From SZUA-430 sp964483585 (lineage in GTDB: Bacteria; Pseudomonadota; Alphaproteobacteria; Micropepsales; Micropepsaceae), in the NCBI GenBank assembly GCA_964483585.1, contig CAZABH010000047.1, positions 1 to 18,778 of the forward strand: a stretch of 18,778 bases of DNA, written 5' to 3'. Positions within the stretch are counted from its first letter, which is position 1. Every line of letters begins with the position of its first letter. Made by a program: the position numbers and the translations under genes. Shown in pieces: positions 1 through 7,508 of this stretch. A model generated the notes under the pieces. It had not been told where the DNA came from. It worked only from the letters and a program-made list of their open reading frames with translations, and did not search any database.

Positions 1-54
1 CCTCGCTTGCGAGGGAGTACCGACGCGGCACGCGTCGGGGAGGGAGTTCCTCTC
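1..54. repeat. Double-hairpin intergenic repeat, cut by the window edge
   Basis: Two perfect hairpins lie in tandem: CCTCGC-TT-GCGAGG at 1-14, and CCGACGCG-GCA-CGCGTCGG at 20-38. A G-rich link (GGGAGGGAG) and a CCTCTCC tail follow. The arrangement of a G/C-rich stem with a TTGC tip, a short spacer, a second stem, then a purine-rich link is one I recall from dispersed noncoding repeats in proteobacterial genomes. The left part lies outside the window, so the 5' boundary is unknown. The rest of 55-186, downstream of radC, shows no gene and no clear terminator. It has only a T-rich run near 100-120 and short GGCGAT/TTCGGCG reiterations at 119-143. Confidence 0.55.
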
Positions 55-186
55 CACCGCTCCACCCCCGCAAACGCCGCCACCCCCGGCATGCGACAAT
101 TTGTTCTATTTTTGTTTTCGGCGATTTCGGCGATATTCGGCGCTGTCAATCCATAGCGTCGGAATCTGCCCGCGACAGCAAGTGCC

Positions 187-900
187 CTACATGAGGCCCA
201 TCTGCCGCAGGCTCGTGTGACCATTCCGACCCACGATCAAATGGTCATGCACGCTGATCTCCAGCGCGCGAGCCGCCTCCACGATAAGCCGTGTCATCTC
301 GACATCGGCCGACGACGGCGCGGGATCGCCGCTGGGATGGTTGTGCACCAGGATCAGCGCCGACGCCTGCAGCTCAAGCGCCCGCCTCACGACCTCGCGC
401 GGATAGACCGGCGCCTGGTCGACCGTACCATCGCCCATCTTCTCGTCGCGGATCAGCTTGTTCTTGCGATCGAGAAACAGGACCCGGAATTGTTCCGTAC
501 CAAGGCGCGCCATGGCGGTCTTGCAATAGGCGGCAACCGCGCTCCACGAGGACAGGCTCTCCCGCTCCAGTTGCGGCGGCTTGTTGATCCGCGCAGCGAA
601 AGCGCCAACGACAGCAATGGCATCTGCGACGCTTTCGCCAACCCCGTCGATCCGCAGCAGCGCCTCGCGGGTAGCGATCAGCATCCGGTCCATGTCATCG
701 CCAAAGGCCGCGAGCATCTGCTTGGCCAAGGGCTTCATGTCCCGTCGGGGAACGACCATGCAGAGCAGCAGCTCCAGCAGCTCGTAGTCCTGCAAGGGCT
801 CGGCTCCCGCCTTGCGCAACCGCGCACGCAGCCGTTCGCGATGGCCAAGGCGATGATCATGAAGGGCAGGGGCTGCTTCGTTCAGTTCATGGCGCTTCAT
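187..900 (-). CDS. radC: RadC family JAB/MPN-domain protein
   Basis: A 237-residue protein of full family length. Residues 75-100 carry a helix-hairpin-helix-like segment (LLRIDGVGESVADAI). The C-terminal half is the RadC/JAMM metalloprotease-like domain, with the motif HNHPSGDPAPSSAD at 186-199. This gives the expected zinc ligands H186, H188 and D199 with S196. The family was named for a DNA-repair phenotype in E. coli that was later questioned, and its cellular role is unsettled. The start codon lies 14 bases inside the 3' end of map and has no good Shine-Dalgarno sequence, so translation is probably coupled to map. The family call is firm; the function is not. Confidence 0.95.
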   Translation of the reverse strand: MKRHELNEAAPALHDHRLGHRERLRARLRKAGAEPLQDYELLELLLCMVVPRRDMKPLAKQMLAAFGDDMDRMLIATREALLRIDGVGESVADAIAVVGAFAARINKPPQLERESLSSWSAVAAYCKTAMARLGTEQFRVLFLDRKNKLIRDEKMGDGTVDQAPVYPREVVRRALELQASALILVHNHPSGDPAPSSADVEMTRLIVEAARALEISVHDHLIVGRNGHTSLRQMGLM

Positions 901-1717
901 AGGGTGGCTTGTGCAATCCTTTCGGCGAGGCCGTGAAGATCTCGACCCCCGTGGATGTCACGCCAACACTATGTTCGAATTGTGCCGAAAGGGACCGGTC
1001 TTTTGTAACAGCAGTCCACCCGTCGCTCTTCAGCTTCACCTGCCACTTGCCGGCATTCACCATCGGCTCGACCGTGAAGATCATGCCTTCCCGGAACTCC
1101 AGCCCCGAACCCGCCTGCCCGTAATGCAGGATGTTCGGCGCATCGTGGAACACCTTGCCAAGCCCGTGGCCGCAGAAGTCGCGCACCACTGAATAAGCGT
1201 GCGCCTCGGCATAGGCCTGGATCGCCCGACCGAGGTCGCCCGTCTTGTTGCCGGGCTTGATCACCGAGATGCCGCGCATCATCGCGTCATAGGTGACGTC
1301 CACAAGCCGGCGCGCCTTGAGCGGCACGTCCCCGCACAGATACATGCGGCTCGTATCGCCGTGCCAGCCATCGACGATGGCCGTAACATCGATGTTCAGG
1401 ATGTCGCCATCCTTCACTTCGCGCTCCGAGGGCATGCCATGGCAGACGACTTCGTTGATCGAGATGCAGCTCGAATACCGATAGCCGCGATAGAAGACCG
1501 TCGCCGGAATGCCGCCATGGTCGACGACGAAGTCATTCGCCATCTTGTCCAGCGCATCGGTGCGCACGCCGGGCCTGACATGGTCGGCAAGCATGTCGAG
1601 GCACGCCGCCGCAAGCTGCCCGGCCTTGCGCATGCCGGCGAAGCCCTCCGGGCCATGCAGCTTGACCGCGCCGGAGGCGCGCGAAAGATGGGTATGTCGT
1701 GCTTCGATATAGTTCAT
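887..1717 (-). CDS. map: Type I methionine aminopeptidase
   Basis: Cytosolic metalloenzyme that removes the initiator methionine from new proteins. From the chosen ATG at 1717 it is 276 residues, normal for the type I bacterial enzyme plus a short N-terminal extension. All five metal ligands can be placed by motif: D110 (NIDVT), D121 (HGDTS), H184 (GHGLG), E217 (TVEPM) and E248 (QFEHS). An in-frame ATG at 1774 would add 19 residues with no family resemblance and would use up the divergent promoter region, so I prefer 1717. The 3' end overlaps radC by 14 bases, implying a map-radC operon. Confidence 0.96.
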   Translation of the reverse strand: MNYIEARHTHLSRASGAVKLHGPEGFAGMRKAGQLAAACLDMLADHVRPGVRTDALDKMANDFVVDHGGIPATVFYRGYRYSSCISINEVVCHGMPSEREVKDGDILNIDVTAIVDGWHGDTSRMYLCGDVPLKARRLVDVTYDAMMRGISVIKPGNKTGDLGRAIQAYAEAHAYSVVRDFCGHGLGKVFHDAPNILHYGQAGSGLEFREGMIFTVEPMVNAGKWQVKLKSDGWTAVTKDRSLSAQFEHSVGVTSTGVEIFTASPKGLHKPPYEAP

Positions 1718-1786
1718 GGACTGCCGGGATTTGCCTGATGTGTCTAAATGCACCCGGCATCCGGCGCTCGTCAACCTTGCCCACCG

Positions 1787-1800
1787 GGGCCTCGAGGCCC
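1787..1800. promoter_or_regulatory. Perfect 14-base palindrome in the map / hydrolase divergent region
   Basis: GGGCCTCGAGGCCC is a perfect inverted repeat with no spacer. It lies in the 130-base region between the divergent starts of map (1717) and the hydrolase gene (1848). It could be a dimeric regulator site, but in GC-rich DNA a palindrome of this size may occur by chance. No paired promoter boxes are clear around it. Confidence 0.2.
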
Positions 1801-1847
1801 TAGATCAGCAAAATGGGCCCTCGTGCCCGTCAAGGATAAAGAAAATC

Positions 1848-2726
1848 GTGACCAGATACGCAGACCCGAGACTGAACCATTTTGACGCCACCGGCGCCCG
1901 CATTGCGTGGTTTGAATGGGGCACGCCGGGAGACGTGCCCTTGCTGCTGATCCATGCGACCGGCTTCCACGCGCGCGTCTGGGATCGCACCATTGCAGCC
2001 CTCGGCGGCAATTATCACATCATCGCCGTCGAGACGCGCGGCCATGGCCGCTCCGAAAAGCGAGGCCCAGTGATGAACTGGCGCGACCCGGCGACCGACA
2101 TCCTGGAATTGCTGCAGCACCTCCGCCTTGGACCGACGGTCGGGGTCGGCCATTCAATGGGCGGTCACATTCTCGTGCAACTCGCCGCCCGCCTGCCGCA
2201 GCAATTCTCGCGGCTCGTGCTGGTCGATCCCGTCATCATGTCACCCGAGGTCTACGCCGCCCGAACGCCATGGCCCGAAGGTGTCGACCACCCCGTGGCG
2301 CGCCGCCGCAATGCCTGGGAAAGCTGGGAGGCCATGTTCAACCTCTTCAGCCATAGGAAGCCCTACAATCTCTGGAAGCGCGAGGTGCTCGAGGATTACT
2401 GCCGCTTCGGATCGCTGCCCAAGGACGACGGCACCGGCGTCGAGCTCGCATGCCCCCCGGCTATTGAGGCATCGATCTACATGGCAGCCGGTGGAACCGA
2501 CATACATGATGATGCCCGCTGCGTGAAGGTGCCCGTGACCGTGATGCGCGCCCCGCCGCCGAAGCCCGGCCCGCGCGACCACACCGATTTCACCGCCTCG
2601 CCAACCTGGCCGCATCTCTTCGAACTGTTCGAGCAGGGCCGCGACATTTACGTACCCGATCTCACGCACTTCATACCCATGCAGGCCCCGGTCCTCATGG
2701 CCGACGTGATTGAGGGCAGGCGCTAG
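1848..2726 (+). CDS. Alpha/beta hydrolase
   Basis: A 292-residue protein with the alpha/beta hydrolase fold. Visible landmarks are the oxyanion-strand region LLLIHATGF (32-40), the ETRGHGRS turn (62-69), the nucleophile elbow GHSMGG with Ser103, and a C-terminal THF with the likely catalytic His274. I could not place the acid residue with certainty. The GTG at 1848 is chosen because AAGGA at 1832-1836 lies 11 bases upstream and the conserved fold begins soon after. The open frame runs back to 1716, but that part overlaps map and looks noncoding. Substrate is unknown: esterase, lactonase, epoxide hydrolase or C-C hydrolase are all possible. The gene ends 4 bases from the convergent neighbour. 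Confidence 0.85.
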   Translation: MTRYADPRLNHFDATGARIAWFEWGTPGDVPLLLIHATGFHARVWDRTIAALGGNYHIIAVETRGHGRSEKRGPVMNWRDPATDILELLQHLRLGPTVGVGHSMGGHILVQLAARLPQQFSRLVLVDPVIMSPEVYAARTPWPEGVDHPVARRRNAWESWEAMFNLFSHRKPYNLWKREVLEDYCRFGSLPKDDGTGVELACPPAIEASIYMAAGGTDIHDDARCVKVPVTVMRAPPPKPGPRDHTDFTASPTWPHLFELFEQGRDIYVPDLTHFIPMQAPVLMADVIEGRR

Positions 2727-2730
2727 CCTC

Positions 2731-3180
2731 TCAGGGCTTCACGGAAATTTTCGTATCGACGCCCCAATTGCCCGGATTGACCGGCGGGTCTTCCGGATAG
2801 CACTCGGCGAACATGAACATCGACTTGACCGTCAATACATGCGGCCCGGGCGTCAGGTCCTTGCCAAGCGCGAGCGTCTCGCTCTTGCCCGCCGCAAGCG
2901 CCGCGGTCCGGCCGACCTTCTTGCCGTCGACCTCGAGCGTGAACCGCAAGGGGGCGCACTGGTTATAGGGCGTCATGACTGACGCGACCCACGTCTCGCC
3001 AGCCTTCGAGACGGTGAAGGGATACGAAAAACCGTTCGCACATTCCACGCCCTTGCCGGCGATGCGTGTGGCAGCGCCGCATTTACCCCAGCGTACGCCA
3101 GCTTCGGCAGGAGCTGAGGGAATAAGGACGAATCCAATCCCCACCGCTACAAGAAAAAGGTATTTCACGAAATGGCGCAT
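2731..3180 (-). CDS. Small secreted protein of unknown function with four cysteines
   Basis: A 149-residue protein. It has a clear Sec signal peptide: a positively charged start (MRHFVK), a hydrophobic core at 8-21, and a likely cut after AEA at residue 27. The mature part is about 122 residues with four cysteines (34, 47, 75, 127), consistent with two periplasmic disulfides. The alternating hydrophobic pattern in the second half suggests a beta-rich fold. I do not recognise the family. The ATG at 3180 is preferred over one 13 codons upstream because it begins the signal peptide and has GGGAG about 6 bases upstream. It is divergent from the sulfate importer operon and could share a control region with it, but no functional link is shown. 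Confidence 0.7.
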   Translation of the reverse strand: MRHFVKYLFLVAVGIGFVLIPSAPAEAGVRWGKCGAATRIAGKGVECANGFSYPFTVSKAGETWVASVMTPYNQCAPLRFTLEVDGKKVGRTAALAAGKSETLALGKDLTPGPHVLTVKSMFMFAECYPEDPPVNPGNWGVDTKISVKP

Positions 3181-3220
3181 GGAAACTCCCGTGACAGCGG
3201 CACCAACGGCAAGTTCCAAC

Positions 3221-3249
3221 CTGCCGCCGCACCAGATTGGCTGTACAAT
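3221..3249 (+). promoter_or_regulatory. Possible promoter of the sulfate importer operon
   Basis: TACAAT at 3244-3249 matches five of six bases of the sigma-70 -10 consensus and lies 67 bases before the sbp start. The corresponding -35 segment, CTGCCG at 3221-3226 with a 17-base spacer, is poor, which would fit an activator-dependent promoter such as CysB-type control. No recognisable activator site was found. The call rests mainly on the -10 box. Confidence 0.25.
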
Positions 3250-3315
3250 ACCACAACACGTCGGACCGGCGTAAGTTTCGTGTTATCGGTGAATATCCGG
3301 GAAGGAGGGCGCACG

Positions 3316-4329
3316 ATGAAGAAACTGGCTGCCTGCATGCTGGTCGTCGCGGCAAGCCTTGCCCTGTCCGCTCAGGCGGTGTGGGCAAGGGATATTGTCC
3401 TGTTGAACGTATCCTACGATCCAACGCGTGAGCTTTATGCCGAGGTCAACAAGGCCTTTTCGGCAGAGTGGAAGCAGAAAACGGGAGACACCGTCAGGAT
3501 ACGCCAGAGCCATGGCGGCTCAGGCAAGCAGGCCCGCTCCGTGATCGATGGCCTCCAGGCTGACGTGGTCACGCTGGCGCTTGCCCACGACATCGATGAA
3601 ATCGCACTGCGCGGGAAACTGTTGTCGGTAAACTGGCAGTCGCGACTGCCCAACAATGCCTCGCCCTATACATCGACCATCGTTTTCCTCGTTCGCAAGG
3701 GAAACCCCAGCCAGATCAGGGATTGGGACGACCTCGTCAGACCAGGAACGAAGGTCATCACGCCCAACCCGAAGACCTCGGGTGGCGCGCGGTGGAACTA
3801 TCTCGCGGCTTGGGCCTGGGCGGTGCGCCAACCCGGGAACGGCGAGGACGAGGCGAAGTCATTCCTTCGGGCCATGTTCCGAAATGTACCTGTGCTCGAT
3901 ACCGCAGCCCGTGCAGCAACTACGACCTTCGCCCAGCGTGGCATCGGAGATGTGCTGATTTCCTGGGAAAATGAAGCCCATCTCGCCATCAGGCAGCTTG
4001 GTGCCGACAAGCTCGAGATCGTCTACCCTTCGGTTAGCATCCGCGCAGAACCGCCAGTGGCAGTGATCGACCGCAACGTCGACCGCAAGGGAACGCGCGT
4101 TGTGGCCGAGGCTTACCTGCAATTTCTTTACACGCCCCGCGCGCAGGATCTCATGGCCAGAAATTTCTTTCGGCCAACCGATCCGGCCATCGCGGAACGG
4201 CATGCAACAAGGTTTCCCTTCCTGTCCATGGCCACGATTGACGAGGACTTCGGCGGATGGCAGGGGGCTCACGCGAAACATTTCGCTGACGGCGCAATTT
4301 TCGACCAGATCTACCAACCGGAACGATAA
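3316..4329 (+). CDS. sbp: Sulfate ABC transporter, periplasmic sulfate-binding protein
   Basis: A 337-residue periplasmic protein that captures sulfate (or thiosulfate) and delivers it to CysT/CysW. The signal peptide covers residues 1-24, with a likely cut after AVWA. Family hallmarks follow: LLNVSYDPTRELYAEVNKAF, then QSHGGSGKQARSVIDGLQAD, LALAHDIDEIA, and NPKTSGGARWNYLAAWAWA. These are the segments that build the anion site in Sbp/CysP. I chose the ATG at 3316 because GGAGG lies 8 bases upstream and the signal peptide starts there; the frame stays open back to 3172 without coding character. First gene of the importer operon. Sbp versus CysP specificity cannot be told from sequence alone. 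Confidence 0.94.
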   Translation: MKKLAACMLVVAASLALSAQAVWARDIVLLNVSYDPTRELYAEVNKAFSAEWKQKTGDTVRIRQSHGGSGKQARSVIDGLQADVVTLALAHDIDEIALRGKLLSVNWQSRLPNNASPYTSTIVFLVRKGNPSQIRDWDDLVRPGTKVITPNPKTSGGARWNYLAAWAWAVRQPGNGEDEAKSFLRAMFRNVPVLDTAARAATTTFAQRGIGDVLISWENEAHLAIRQLGADKLEIVYPSVSIRAEPPVAVIDRNVDRKGTRVVAEAYLQFLYTPRAQDLMARNFFRPTDPAIAERHATRFPFLSMATIDEDFGGWQGAHAKHFADGAIFDQIYQPER

Positions 4330-5169
4330 GTGGCATACGCAGCACCATCATGGAGAATGAGGCAACCCAGCGCGCTCCCGGGTTTCGGGCTCGCCTTCGG
4401 TTTCACGTTGCTTTACCTCAGCCTCGTCGTTCTGATACCGCTGGCTGCGCTGTTGTTGCGGCCCTGGGAACTCGGTGTCGCCGGTGTATGGGACGCACTA
4501 ACCGCACCCCGCGTGCTGTCGGCCCTGCGCGTCAGCTTCGGAACCGCTGCAATCGCAGGCCTCATCAATGCGGTCTTCGGACTTCTGGTGGCGTGGGTTC
4601 TGGTGCGCTACGAGTTTCCCGGCAAGCGCGTCCTTGACGCCTTCGTCGACCTGCCATTCGCGCTGCCCACGGCAGTGGCCGGCATCGCCCTGACCGCGCT
4701 CTACGCGCCGAATGGCTGGTTCGGCCAGTATCTGGAAGCAGCCGGGATCAAGGTCGCCTTCACGCCGCTCGGCATTGTCGTGGCGCTCACCTTCATCGGG
4801 TTGCCCTTCGTGGTGAGATCCGTGCAGCCCGTACTCGCCGACGCCGAGCGCGAGCTTGAGGAGGTCGCGGCAACCCTTGGTGCGTCGCGCGGCCAGACAT
4901 TCCGGCGCGTAATCCTGCCGGCAATACTGCCCGCCTGGTTGACGGGCGTGGCGTTGGCTTTCGCGCGCGCCGTGGGCGAGTACGGCTCGGTTATCTTCAT
5001 TGCCGGCAACCTGCCGCTCGTCTCCGAGATCGCCCCGCTGCTCATCGTGATTGAACTCGAGCAATACGACTATGCCGGCGCCGCGACGATTGGCATGGCA
5101 ATGCTCTTGCTCTCCTTTGCGATCCTGCTCTGCATCAACCTGCTCCAGGCCTGGGCACGATCACGATGA
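4330..5169 (+). CDS. cysT: Sulfate ABC transporter permease CysT
   Basis: A 279-residue inner-membrane permease of the sulfate importer (also called CysU). Several hydrophobic segments are clear, including one near residues 16-38 and others around 70-95, 115-130, 150-165, 205-225 and 250-270. The cytoplasmic EAA loop that docks on the ATPase is seen as ELEEVAATLGASRGQTFRRV at about 177-196. It starts with GTG immediately after the sbp stop and has no clear Shine-Dalgarno sequence, so translation is probably coupled. Its last bases overlap cysW by 4 (ATGA). Confidence 0.94.
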   Translation: MAYAAPSWRMRQPSALPGFGLAFGFTLLYLSLVVLIPLAALLLRPWELGVAGVWDALTAPRVLSALRVSFGTAAIAGLINAVFGLLVAWVLVRYEFPGKRVLDAFVDLPFALPTAVAGIALTALYAPNGWFGQYLEAAGIKVAFTPLGIVVALTFIGLPFVVRSVQPVLADAERELEEVAATLGASRGQTFRRVILPAILPAWLTGVALAFARAVGEYGSVIFIAGNLPLVSEIAPLLIVIELEQYDYAGAATIGMAMLLLSFAILLCINLLQAWARSR

Positions 5170-6032
5170 AGTACACCCGAGGCATGCGCAAATTTCCTGC
5201 GCCGACAAACGAGTCCATTGCGGTGCGCACGACGCTCATTCTTCTGGCGGTTGCGTTCCTGGGGCTGTTCTTGCTGACCCCGCTGGTTGCGGTCTTTGCA
5301 GAGGCGTTTCGAAATGGCAGCGGTGCCTTCCTCGAGGCCATTTCCGAGGAGGATGCCAGATCGGCAATCTGGTTGACCCTGACGGTGGCCGCTATCGCCG
5401 TGCCGCTCAACACCATCTTCGGTCTTGCAGCTGCGTGGGCCATCGCCAAGTTCGAGTTTCGCGGCAAGAGCCTGCTCATCACCCTCATCGACTTGCCTTT
5501 CTCGGTCTCGCCAGTGATCTCGGGCCTCGTCTACGTTCTACTCTTCGGTGCGCAGGGCTATCTGGGTCCATGGCTGGATGCGATGGGCATCAAGGTGATC
5601 TTCACGGTGACCGGTCTCGTGCTGGCAACGGTGTTCGTGACCTTTCCCTTCGTCGCGCGCGAGCTGATCCCGCTGATGCAGGAGCAGGGCGTCTCCGAGG
5701 AAGAAGCCGCCCTCACATTGGGTGCCAGCTTCTGGCAGATGTTCTGGCGTGTCACGTTGCCCAATGTACGCTGGGGCCTGCTCTACGGCGTCCTGCTCTG
5801 CAACGCCCGCGCCATGGGCGAGTTCGGAGCTGTGTCGGTGGTATCGGGCCACATTCGCGGCTTGACCAACACGATGCCGCTGCATGTCGAGATTCTCTAT
5901 AACGAATACAACTTCGCGGCTGCCTTTGCCGTCGCTTCCCTGCTGGCCCTGCTCGCCATCGTCACGCTCGTGCTGAAAACCCTGCTCGAGTGGCGCTACG
6001 GCGACCAGATCGCGGCAAGCCGCAGGCACTGA
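5166..6032 (+). CDS. cysW: Sulfate ABC transporter permease CysW
   Basis: A 288-residue inner-membrane permease, partner of CysT. Hydrophobic segments begin near residue 21, and the EAA loop reads SEEEAALTLGASFWQMFWRV in the second half. The motifs RAMGEFGAVSVVSG and YNEYNFAAAFAVASLLALLA near the C terminus are typical of CysW. The start codon overlaps the cysT stop (ATGA), so the two permeases are translationally coupled and would be made in equal amounts. A 39-base gap follows before cysA. Confidence 0.94.
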   Translation: MKYTRGMRKFPAPTNESIAVRTTLILLAVAFLGLFLLTPLVAVFAEAFRNGSGAFLEAISEEDARSAIWLTLTVAAIAVPLNTIFGLAAAWAIAKFEFRGKSLLITLIDLPFSVSPVISGLVYVLLFGAQGYLGPWLDAMGIKVIFTVTGLVLATVFVTFPFVARELIPLMQEQGVSEEEAALTLGASFWQMFWRVTLPNVRWGLLYGVLLCNARAMGEFGAVSVVSGHIRGLTNTMPLHVEILYNEYNFAAAFAVASLLALLAIVTLVLKTLLEWRYGDQIAASRRH

Positions 6033-6071
6033 GGCAAGACGCGCATGAACATCACGAACGGATAGGTACCC

Positions 6072-6791
6072 ATGGCGCTCGAGATCGAGAACCTGACAAA
6101 GCGCTTCGCCACGTTCACCGCCGTGAACCAGGTCAGCCTGACTGTGGAGCAGGGCGAGTTCATGGCCCTGCTGGGTCCCTCGGGTTCGGGCAAGACCACG
6201 CTCCTGCGCGCGATCGGCGGCCTCGACATGCCCGAGGAGGGGACGCTGCGCTTTGACGGGCAGGACATCACGCTGCAGCCCGCGAGCGAGCGCAAGGTTG
6301 GCTTCGTATTCCAGGCCTATGCCCTGTTTCGCCACATGACCGTGGCGCGCAACATCGCCTTCGGCCTCGACGTCAAGCCCTGGGCGAGCCGCCCGTCCCG
6401 CCGCGAGATAAAGGCCCGCGTCGACGCGCTTCTCGCCCGCATGCAGCTCGAGGGCTTTGGCGACCGCTATCCCAGCCAGCTCTCAGGCGGCCAGCGCCAG
6501 CGCGTAGCCCTCGCGCGCGCACTGGCCATCGAGCCGCGCATCCTGCTGCTCGACGAACCCTTCGGCGCGCTGGACGCCAAGGTCCGCAAGGATCTGCGTC
6601 AGTGGCTGCGTGAGCTGCACCACGAGACGAAGCTCACGACCATCATGGTCACCCACGACCAGGACGAAGCCCTCGCGCTTGCCGACCGCGTCGCCATCAT
6701 GAACAAGGGCCATATCGAACAGGTCGCCACCCCTGCCGACCTCCGCTCCACCCCCGCCACGCCCTTCGTGAAGGACTTCCTCGCAAGCTAA
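6072..6791 (+). CDS. cysA: Sulfate ABC transporter ATPase, short form without C-terminal domain
   Basis: A 239-residue ABC ATPase that would power the CysTW permease. All nucleotide-site motifs are intact: Walker A GPSGSGKTT (35-43), Q-loop Gln81 with the coupling stretch AYALFRHMTV, signature LSGGQRQRV (137-145), Walker B ILLLDEPFGALDA (157-169) and switch His195. E. coli CysA, as I recall it, is about 365 residues, with a TOBE-type regulatory domain after the ATPase. This protein stops at FVKDFLAS, just where that domain would begin. The ATPase should work, but regulation through the C-terminal domain would be absent. The repeat-rich region and assembly gap begin within 75 bases of its stop. 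Confidence 0.92.
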   Translation: MALEIENLTKRFATFTAVNQVSLTVEQGEFMALLGPSGSGKTTLLRAIGGLDMPEEGTLRFDGQDITLQPASERKVGFVFQAYALFRHMTVARNIAFGLDVKPWASRPSRREIKARVDALLARMQLEGFGDRYPSQLSGGQRQRVALARALAIEPRILLLDEPFGALDAKVRKDLRQWLRELHHETKLTTIMVTHDQDEALALADRVAIMNKGHIEQVATPADLRSTPATPFVKDFLAS

Positions 6792-6824
6792 TCCCCTCCC
6801 ATTCGTCATGGTCGCTCTAATTTT

Positions 6825-6864
6825 CGTCATGGCCGGGCCCGACCCGGCCACCCAGTTCAAATAG
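6825..6864 (+). repeat. Palindromic intergenic repeat, copy 1
   Basis: The element begins CGTCATGGCCGGG, turns through CCCGA, and returns as CCCGGCCACCCAGT. It makes a GGCCGGG/CCCGGCC hairpin with a distinctive GTCATG head and CACCCAG tail. This copy continues with TCAAATAG into the assembly gap. The hairpin lies 33 bases after cysA and may limit read-through. This repeat type, with GCTTGA or GCCCGA at the turn, resembles widespread alphaproteobacterial intergenic palindromes. Confidence 0.85.
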
Positions 6865-6964
6865 NNNNNNNNNNNNNNNNNNNNNNNNNNNNNNNNNNNN
6901 NNNNNNNNNNNNNNNNNNNNNNNNNNNNNNNNNNNNNNNNNNNNNNNNNNNNNNNNNNNNNNNN
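6865..6964. other. Assembly gap (100 N)
   Basis: Exactly 100 N, the usual placeholder for a scaffold gap of unknown size. The same 18 bases, GCCACCCAGTTCAAATAG, lie immediately before (6847-6864) and after (6965-6982) the run. The gap therefore falls inside a repeat array. Its true length may be zero, negative (the contig ends overlap) or larger than shown. Confidence 0.98.
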
Positions 6965-7020
6965 GCCACCCAGTTCAAATAGGCCCGTCATGGCCGGGCT
7001 TGACCCGGCCACCCAGTTCC
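6965..7020 (+). repeat. Palindromic intergenic repeat, partial copy plus copy 2
   Basis: 6965-6982 is the tail of a copy, identical to the tail just before the gap. Four bases later a full copy runs from 6986 to 7020 with GCTTGA at the turn. Head and tail orientation matches copy 1, so units of about 43 bases seem to be arranged in tandem across the gap. Copy 2 also encodes the C-terminal residues of the GIY-YIG gene on the other strand. Confidence 0.85.
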
Positions 7021-7346
7021 TCCCCCTTCGCCCAGTCCGGCAGTTCCCGCGAACGCAGGATGTCCTCATAAAGGTCCCTCCACTGCGGGTTCGCCTTTTC
7101 AATCAGCGCCAGCTTCCACCGGCGTGGCCAACGCTTGATCGAGGTCTCTCGCTGGATTGCAGAGCGAATGAACGCGTGTGGCTCGAACCAAACGAGACGC
7201 GTCACATTGTACTTCGCAGTAAAGCTCGACGCTGTACCCTCCCTGTGCCGCCAGATGCGACCGATCAGATTGTTCGTCACGCCCGTGTAAAGCGTACCGT
7301 TGCGTTGGCTCGCAAGGATGTAGGTAAACCCGCCGTAGTCGCGCAT
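6975..7346 (-). CDS. GIY-YIG nuclease domain protein
   Basis: A 123-residue single-domain protein of the GIY-YIG (UPF0213/YhbQ-like) type. The motif is seen as TYIL at 8-11 and LYTGVTNN at 19-26, with R30 and a long helix following. KRWPRRWKLALIEKANPQWRDL (about 71-92) is typical of these small stand-alone proteins, many of which look like nucleases but lack a known role. I start it at 7346 because GGAGGAG lies about 5 bases upstream; an ATG 10 codons earlier has no such support. The last 13 residues (LGGRVKPGHDGPI) and the stop are supplied mostly by an inverted reading of a palindromic repeat. The original C terminus has therefore probably been replaced. Confidence 0.85.
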   Translation of the reverse strand: MRDYGGFTYILASQRNGTLYTGVTNNLIGRIWRHREGTASSFTAKYNVTRLVWFEPHAFIRSAIQRETSIKRWPRRWKLALIEKANPQWRDLYEDILRSRELPDWAKGEELGGRVKPGHDGPI

Positions 7347-7456
7347 TGTGTCTCCTCCGTGATCCCCAATTTGCACGGGAAATCGCGGCAGGGCCGTGGC
7401 GGCATGGGTTTCAATTGTCGCAAGTCAGTTGGCAATTGCGATAGATGCGCGGTGGT

Positions 7457-7488
7457 ACTGGGTGGCCGGGTCAAGCCCGGCCATGACG
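7457..7488 (-). repeat. Palindromic intergenic repeat, copy 3 (inverted)
   Basis: The same element in the opposite orientation: it reads ACTGGGTGGCCGGG, then TCAAG, then CCCGGCCATGACG. It lies between the divergent GIY-YIG and ispG genes. Its opposite orientation to copy 4, about 40 bases away, means the pair could also fold into one larger stem. Confidence 0.85.
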
Positions 7489-7508
7489 AAAGTATTATGC
7501 ATATTTGA

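Noticed and set aside
119..143. Reiterated GGCGAT / TTCGGCG units that look like a mini-array
   Set aside because: Short, irregular and without spacers; not a CRISPR array. No CRISPR repeats were found anywhere in the window.
1716..1847. 44-codon N-terminal extension of the alpha/beta hydrolase
   Set aside because: It overlaps map, has no family similarity, and the GTG at 1848 has its own AAGGA.
6045..6065. Six-codon mini-frame between cysW and cysA with GAGG 10 bases upstream
   Set aside because: Too short to support. It may be a leader peptide or chance; no attenuator structure is seen beside it.
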